Assembly (NCBI RefSeq): GCF_921293095.1
Contig: NC_060249.1
Location: forward strand, 81,851,907-81,915,906
Source: Ischnura elegans
Lineage: Eukaryota; Arthropoda; Insecta; Odonata; Coenagrionidae
Direction: 5' to 3'
Length of the DNA: 64,000 nucleotides
Shown: piece by piece, positions 57,966-64,000 of the stretch
How positions within the stretch are numbered: the stretch's first letter is position 1
How the letters are laid out: the number at the start of each line of letters is the position of its first letter
Notes under the pieces: model-generated
What the model was told of the DNA's origin: nothing
Seen by the model: only the letters and a program-made list of their open reading frames with translations
Database searches by the model: none
Made by a program: the position numbers and the translations under genes

Positions 57966-58088
57966 GTAGGTTCGAAGATTTTCGCGGCGTTGGTTAGATG
58001 ATCTCTCTATTCTATTCGGGTTTTCACCGCGTCCGTTGTGTTTTAGTGACAACAGTTTAGTTTAGTTTTTAGTTAGAATGTAGAGATC
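57966..58088. mobile_element. Short copy of the fold-back family
   Basis: It shares the head ttttcgcggcgttgg and the following tagatgatctct with the copy at 23643, and gggttttcaccgcg matches that arm. Its own arms (gatctctctattcta reversed as tagaatgtagagatc) form a hairpin. Flanks atccctctactttaat (57950-57965) and atccctttactttgat (58089-58104) look like a 16-base target duplication with two changes. Confidence 0.65.
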
Positions 58089-59488
58089 ATCCCTTTACTT
58101 TGATTCAACTATAAATAAGACTTTATTGGAGTATAGTTTTCATATCTCAAAATTATTCGTTTTATTTGATTAACTTATTTCTATGGAGATTTGTTGATTG
58201 TTATATCTTTGCATGCTCTTACTATTATTATTTGGAACGGACACTCAATCACAAGCGGTGTAACCTTTTTGCTGGCTTTAAATCTCTATTTTTGGTTGCA
58301 AAATGTTAAATTACATATTTTAATAAATTTCATACTTAAAAGAAATGTCATTGGTGAACAGCGTGAGAGTAAAAGACCGTTTATCATCGGTTATAAATTT
58401 ATTCAAAGAATGTTATTTTCTGTGAGGAATCGAAAGACTGAATTTCGCAAATATTAATCCACATGTATATTAACCATCGAGCCTTAACGGGAAAAGTACC
58501 TTAAAAAGGCATAATTGGAGTGGGAGTACTAATGCGCTTGTACTTCATCATTTGTGAAGAGGCGGCGAAAGAGAAGCTGAAAAAAATTTACTCTGTGTCA
58601 GTACTGGTAAAGAGAGGCGTTTTTAACTTCTATGCCACTGGAATTCACGTAGATACTACCTTCTAACAAAATATTTTCATTCTCTTTCATACAAGATACC
58701 GACTGCGTTGTCAATATTACAATATCCTTTTCCAGTTGGCATAGAAATTCAAAACCTGGGTTCGCCAAATTAAAAAAACTTCTTTTTTGTACCTTAAATA
58801 TATCACTACCTACTCTCTCGGAAAATGGTAACGCCAATAATAGCCGTTAACTTGGAATTGAAGTACATTTTATTTTGGGTCTATGGCGTATTAAGGAGAA
58901 AATGTCTTATATACTGTGCTTCCACTACTCTTAAGTCCGTGCAGAATTCTTCCGCGAAAATCTTCTATTATCCCATATATTATAATACTGCCGGCCATAT
59001 TTCTTATTCCTTTTTCCTTGAAAGTTTCACCCAAAAGACTTTTTATATCACCAAGGGAGGAGTCGTAACCCCTTCTTTATGGCCTCCCTTCGGCAATCTA
59101 CGCCCTGCATCCAGAGAAACCTTCCCTGCGTCACTTCCACCTCTACCACACGAGTTTCTCCCGACGACGGATTAATATTGCATTCGCAGTCCGTCCCAGT
59201 GTGGGAGCGAGTTACTACGATCCAACGGGACTCAGTCGGAGCGCTAGCTTATACGTTCGCTCCAATGTAGGAGGAGCGAAAATCCCGCTGAGAATAAGAA
59301 AGCTTTCCTAAATTGATAGTAAGAAGAGTGACCTCCGAAATACCATTTTCGATAAATGTCCCTCTTCCGTTTTCTTTTTGTGTAACCGGAATGATTCCTT
59401 TCCGGGCAATAGTGAGACCAAGGGTCCGTAGGTTGTGACGCCTTGGTGATTAAGTATGGAATGGTATGTGAAGGAGGCGACCGACAGC

Positions 59489-59758
59489 TTAGGTCATTTG
59501 CGCCATGAGGGAAGGGTAGGTAAGGAAGGGTGGAGAGAAACCCGGCGTCGGCATTAGCCTGCTCTTAACGAAAGGCGCCAAGAGGACCACGGCTTTACGT
59601 CCCATCCGACGGATGGAGTGTTGCGCTCGAAATGTTCTCCACACAACATCAAGTAGGGATCGGGCAGACTCTGAAAATTCTATGCCACCGCCGGGATTTG
59701 AACCCGAGCCCACGGGGTGGGAAGCCAACACTCTAGCCACCACACCAACCCGATCCCC
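59489..59758 (-). mobile_element. tRNA-derived SINE, most complete copy
   Basis: Read on the minus strand it begins with a tRNA-like head: box A like TGGTGTGGTGGCTAGAGTG and box B GGGTTCAAATCCC. The body contains gggcagactctgaaaattct, cggatggagtgttgc and cgaaaggcgccaagagg (plus-strand reading). Related fragments lie at 7208-7350 and 31186-31345. The head would supply an internal RNA polymerase III promoter. Confidence 0.75.
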
Positions 59759-62465
59759 CTAGATGATTAATATATTGTCCTCATCCCTACCATTCATGAC
59801 TGCAAATTTTTCTCATGAGGTCAACTTCTCTGACCATATTGATAGAATTTCATCAGCAATGTTTAATTGAGGTCTCATCTTTTTCGCTAGAATAAGTCAA
59901 CGAAATTACATTAAAGCTGCGGAAAGAATTATCATGATTTTCATGCGGACATCAATACACTCTTATCTGATTCTGTGAACGCTACTTTGGCCAATTACAA
60001 GTTCTTCGAAGTCCTTTTTTCTTTCTTTCTTTTCTTCATCACTATGACATTTCGTTTCAATGGTCTTTTTGTATGCTTCTGATCCGTAAATGGCTGGCCA
60101 TAGGTTTTGCATATCAGTGGCATGAACTTGAGCTGTGTTTAGTCATTTCTACATATTGTATGCGAATGGAATACCGTGATAACATCATAGGTAATACTTC
60201 CTACATACACCTACACAGCATGCTTATAGAATTTTCAATTTTTTGGGAAGAGCTATTTTAGTTCACCATAAAGGAGTATAACTCAAAACTAGTGAAAAGA
60301 GGACACAATATTTTAAATATATTTGCCTTTTTCATCAAATTACAGTAGTGATTACCGTCAAAATTATTTTTACGTCATGGGGTACTTAGAATGAATTTCA
60401 TCGCTAAATTTGAATTTCGCCTGACCAGAATGTGACGATGTAAAATATTTTTATGAAATGATTTTAGCACTCATTACATGACTTTACAAACAGTATACAC
60501 AAAAATGCTTTAGTTGGCGATGTCAATTTATTGACATAATTTAATAACTTCAGTTATGGCTAATATGATGAACTATCTAATTTAAAGGTAGTTTACAAAA
60601 TAAAAACGCATGAGTAATGGATCCCACGTAGTAATTTAGGTAGATACTTAAATTCCCCCTATCTGGTTGGAAAATAAAGTAAAATTAGGTTTCTTTTAAA
60701 GCTATGTATTTCTCAGTAATTCATGTGCCTTGCTCATTATTTTTATTTTGAATTTTATGTTATCCCTTTTTCTTAATCAAGGATTCCACATTATTGCTCA
60801 AATTTCAGAGTATCGAAATCTCTAAAGGTACCGTCATTTGATTGGTATAAGTGTTTAAAATTGGGAATTATTGGGAGTCTCAACTTATGAACTGAGTTCA
60901 GTAACCTTTACGCGCTAAGAGTTAGGTTTTTACTAATCCTTTTTTTTGCATACAAAGCATTCTTTTCGCTAGGTAATTACGTAGCAACCGCTCCCCATTG
61001 TTTGTAATTAGATATCCAAATTCTGGTTCAGCAAAGTACAGCAAGGTTCAGTAAATTCAACTACTCCCATGTTCACTTCCTCGTGGCTTTATTTCCTGGC
61101 TTCTCTCCTCGACAGCATTGTGTACAACAAATGCCCTTGTTATCGCAATGCGTAGCGCTCTAGAGGGCACCATTTTTTTGGAAGTGTCATAATGAACAAT
61201 CGTTTTTAATTGGAGAGTCTCAGAGGCTTCTCCGCATTCTTGCACATTTTTACTTATGTGAACGAGCTGTGGCGTTGCGAGGGGGGAAGTCCGAGGGGCC
61301 CGGGCCCCCCTCAAAATATAAAAACACAATTATTTCGCTTCATAAAAGAAAACAAAAGATTGAAATATCATGAATGTTCAAAAGATTTCTTTGAAATTTG
61401 AAGTTTTTTTTCGATTACGAAAAGTGTAAAAATTAGTTTATAACACCCTACTTATGACCCTGTAACGCAAAAATTCCCCTTTCCTTGCTTTTGGATCCCC
61501 CCGAACGAAGTTCCAGCTACTGCAATGCGTGCGAGCGATGTTAAATCGTTGGAAGCATTGAAAAAACTAAATATTTTTCTACCTCTTGAATTGAAAGGCT
61601 TTTTTTCTTCTCGAAATGTATTAAAATAAAACTGGCCATAATGAGGTCATCTTGCCCATTCTGATGGTAAATATATCCAAAAATGAGACATTGATGACTA
61701 ATTCTTTAGTGAGGATTTAATATAAAAATCCTCTTTGTTTTCTCTCAAAATGATTTACTTCTTTGAAAATGAAAACTATGACTTTCATTATTTTTTATCA
61801 ATTGTGGCTGAAGGAGCAACGGCAACTGTTTAATTTTTTCCGTTTATAAAATAATTTTTTACTTTTATTAATTACATAAAAACACATTTAATGAAGAAAC
61901 TTGAGTATGGTCATACCTACATTAAACTAAAAGCAAAGTATTGTCAAAATTATTAAGTCAAAGTTATGATGCTACTTCATATTCATCGAAAGTTCAAATA
62001 TTTAAATAGTCATCATAGACACATTTTCAATTTAAAGTAAACTTATCGAAAGCATAAATTACACGACTTTTTTTGCTTATTTCTCACCATTTTAAGGAAA
62101 ATTTGGCACACCTTTAATTTTTTTCCATTTCATTGAGAGCTTCAACTCCAAGTCTTTTCCCCTCTTCTTTAGTTCATTTTCTGCGAGAATCAGTCCTAAT
62201 TGGCACCATGTTATATCATGCATGTCAATATCGATATCAAATCAAATACGATTATGTATGAATGGTTATACAATCATTACTAGAAATAAAACTCACGATA
62301 TGAATACCCTGTGTCAGCCTTATGGTTGAACAAAAATATTGCTTATGTGGCGAAAAACACCTCAAAACTTCGCATCCATAATACTCATCCGATAGAGGTA
62401 TACCGTTTGGGATAGCTAATGACTGTTCCCGCGAAAAACATAAAATTATATTCATTTCCCACCTA

Positions 62466-62660
62466 ATGTACTGAGCTGGGGTACAGCTCTTTACGGTGCA
62501 GAAAGTTGGAGACTGAGGAAAGTAGATAAGAAAAGAATGACGACCTATCGAGAAGTGGGTTTAGAAAAGAATGGAGAAGGTGAGAAAGACGGAGAGGAAA
62601 AGGAGCGAAGAAGTGCTGCACATTGCTGGTGACGAGGAGGATGGAGGTAAGCGGGAAAGA
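62466..62660 (+). pseudogene. LINE reverse-transcriptase C-terminal relic
   Basis: The plus strand reads ALYGAESWRLRKVDKKRM. After a one-base frameshift it reads KRMEKV and SEEVLHIAGDEED. LYGAE.W.LRK.D.KR, W.+RMEKV and EEVL are standard in the C-terminal region of LINE polymerases. It is a short, frameshifted fragment distinct from the element at 48384. Confidence 0.75.
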
Positions 62661-63064
62661 GAAAAACGGGAGTGGGGATTTGTAGGTTATGAAATGGCGT
62701 AATGCGAAAAGTTTTTGCTTTGAATTGAAGCGGGAAGCTCAAGTTGGATGATTCGCAAACAGCTCGACACAAACCTTTATTATCAAGTACGCTATCTCTA
62801 ATAATAATAAAGTATACTCCCTACTTCACTTTAAAAGGGGAAGTAAATTTTGTTGTTCCATGACCATTATAAATGGTAAATTTGTTGTCATAATGCCTCA
62901 TAGGTGTTGCTAAAGCTATTTTTCTTAAAAATAGAACACCGAGCAATACTCATATACGAGTATTTACCAGCAACAAAAGGACACCATTTCCTAAGAAGAA
63001 CTGTGGTCTAATATTCTGTCACTTTCCTCATTGTCCATATCTCGCAGACATAACAGTGAATTAC

Positions 63065-64000
63065 AGCGCCGCCGCGATTGGAGCCCGTCGACGCCTCTGG
63101 GATAGGGATATGGTTGGAAAGGAGGGACGGGGTAAACACCTCACCGCTATAGACGCGGAAAGGGCCCACTAAATAGTGAAACCAGGCATCATCCATTAAT
63201 GTGCCAACGTTTTTGGTGGATTTTCCTATTAAAGAGAAAAATCTATCGATAAAATCTTGAAAGCAGTGGATTCGAAACCCTAGGGCGGGCTCGCGGGGTT
63301 ACTCTCTTGGGCCGAAGTCTGAAGCTATAACCTTATCACCTCTGCACCACAGAAGGGGGAAGACAGGAAGGTAAAAGGAAGGAGGCGCCGCCGCGATAGG
63401 AGCCCGACGACGCCTCCTGGGACGGGATAGGGAAGGAAGGGATGGGACGAGGAATCCCGCGCCATCACAAAGGCGGGCGGGTCCTACCACTTGCGAAACC
63501 AGGAAAACCATTACTGTGCCAGCGATTTTAGAGGATTATTCTATGAGGAAGAAAAATCCAACGATCAAATCGCTAGATAATATTGAAAGCATGGATTAAG
63601 GGCTCAAGGGGACCCCTTCAAGGATACAATATAACGGGGCCGGGAAGCAAGTCAGAGAATACGCCCGATCACCCGGGAAGGTCCTCGAGAGGAAGGAAAA
63701 AGGAAAGTGGCGCCGCCGCGATAGGAACCCGTCGACGCCTCTGGGGTAGGATAAGTTCGGAAGGGATGAGGCGGGAAAAAAACACCTCAACGCTATAAAA
63801 GCGAAGAGGGCCCAACTAAATGGCGAAACCAGGCAAAGCCATTAATGTGCCAGCGATTTTAGAGGACTTTCCTATGAGGAAAAATTCAATCGATCAAATC
63901 GCTAGAGAATCTTGAAAGCAACGTGTGAGAGCTCAGGGGAGCCCTTCAAGGGTACAACGCACCGGGGCCGGGAACCAAGCCCGTGGCTAATACGCCCAGA
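63065..64000. repeat. Tandem repeat, about 320-bp unit, at least 2.9 copies
   Basis: Units start at the shared gcgccgccgcgat (63065, 63384, 63709), giving periods of 319 and 325 bases. The last unit is cut by the window edge. Each has a GC-rich head followed by aaaccagg, tgtgccagcgattttagagg (modified in unit 1) and a gatcaaatcgcta-like block. Unit 1 contains a tRNA-like stretch on the minus strand (about 63283-63355) with a box B like GGGTTTCGAATCC. It may be a satellite or an array of SINE-like units. Confidence 0.78.

Larger units (their letters stand above)
55862..62465. other. Non-coding stretch with scattered repeats
   Basis: It holds the short fold-back copy (57966) and the SINE (59489). 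A block at 61265-61320 with gaggggcccgggccccc and gggggaagtcc looks like the end of another interspersed repeat. Otherwise no gene or repeat was identified. Confidence 0.5.

Overview
The window is eukaryotic nuclear DNA, most likely from an insect or another arthropod. It is AT-rich, short exons are separated by introns of about 90 to 3,500 bases with GT-AG borders, and there are many different transposon remnants. I cannot name the species.

Main gene, about 7.9-25.4 kb, plus strand: sixteen consecutive exons join in one reading frame, with every splice phase matching. They encode 849 residues of a multi-CUB-domain cell-surface protein whose 5' end (start codon and signal peptide) I could not find. 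The protein has about five CUB or CUB-like modules and ends in a hydrophobic stretch followed by one arginine and the stop. That ending suggests a GPI anchor or a membrane segment with almost no cytoplasmic tail. The architecture recalls insect multi-CUB proteins such as those annotated as suppressor-of-lurcher-like, but this is a comparison from memory. One exon carries an in-frame TAG in the middle of otherwise good coding sequence. One intron uses a GC donor. A further in-phase open segment may be a cassette exon.

Possible second gene, from about 27.95 kb, plus strand: a short exon encodes a convincing signal peptide. A 13-base candidate microexon follows about 2.7 kb downstream. No further exons were recognised, so the gene may continue outside the window.

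The rest is intronic or intergenic DNA with mobile elements. The clearest is a full-length RTE-like LINE (48,384-51,869, minus strand) between perfect 15-base target duplications. Others are a Merlin (IS1595/ISXO2-like) deletion derivative, a mariner deletion derivative, three MITEs with TAA duplications (Harbinger-like), a hAT-like MITE, a 0.69-kb TIR element, several fold-back elements, three copies of a tRNA-derived SINE, a LINE reverse-transcriptase relic, and a tandem repeat of about 320 bases running off the right edge.

I did not find a new defence, metabolic or regulatory system. The observations most worth checking are the in-frame stop in the CUB gene, the signal-peptide exon plus microexon, the Merlin derivative, and a fold-back family with unusually long target duplications.
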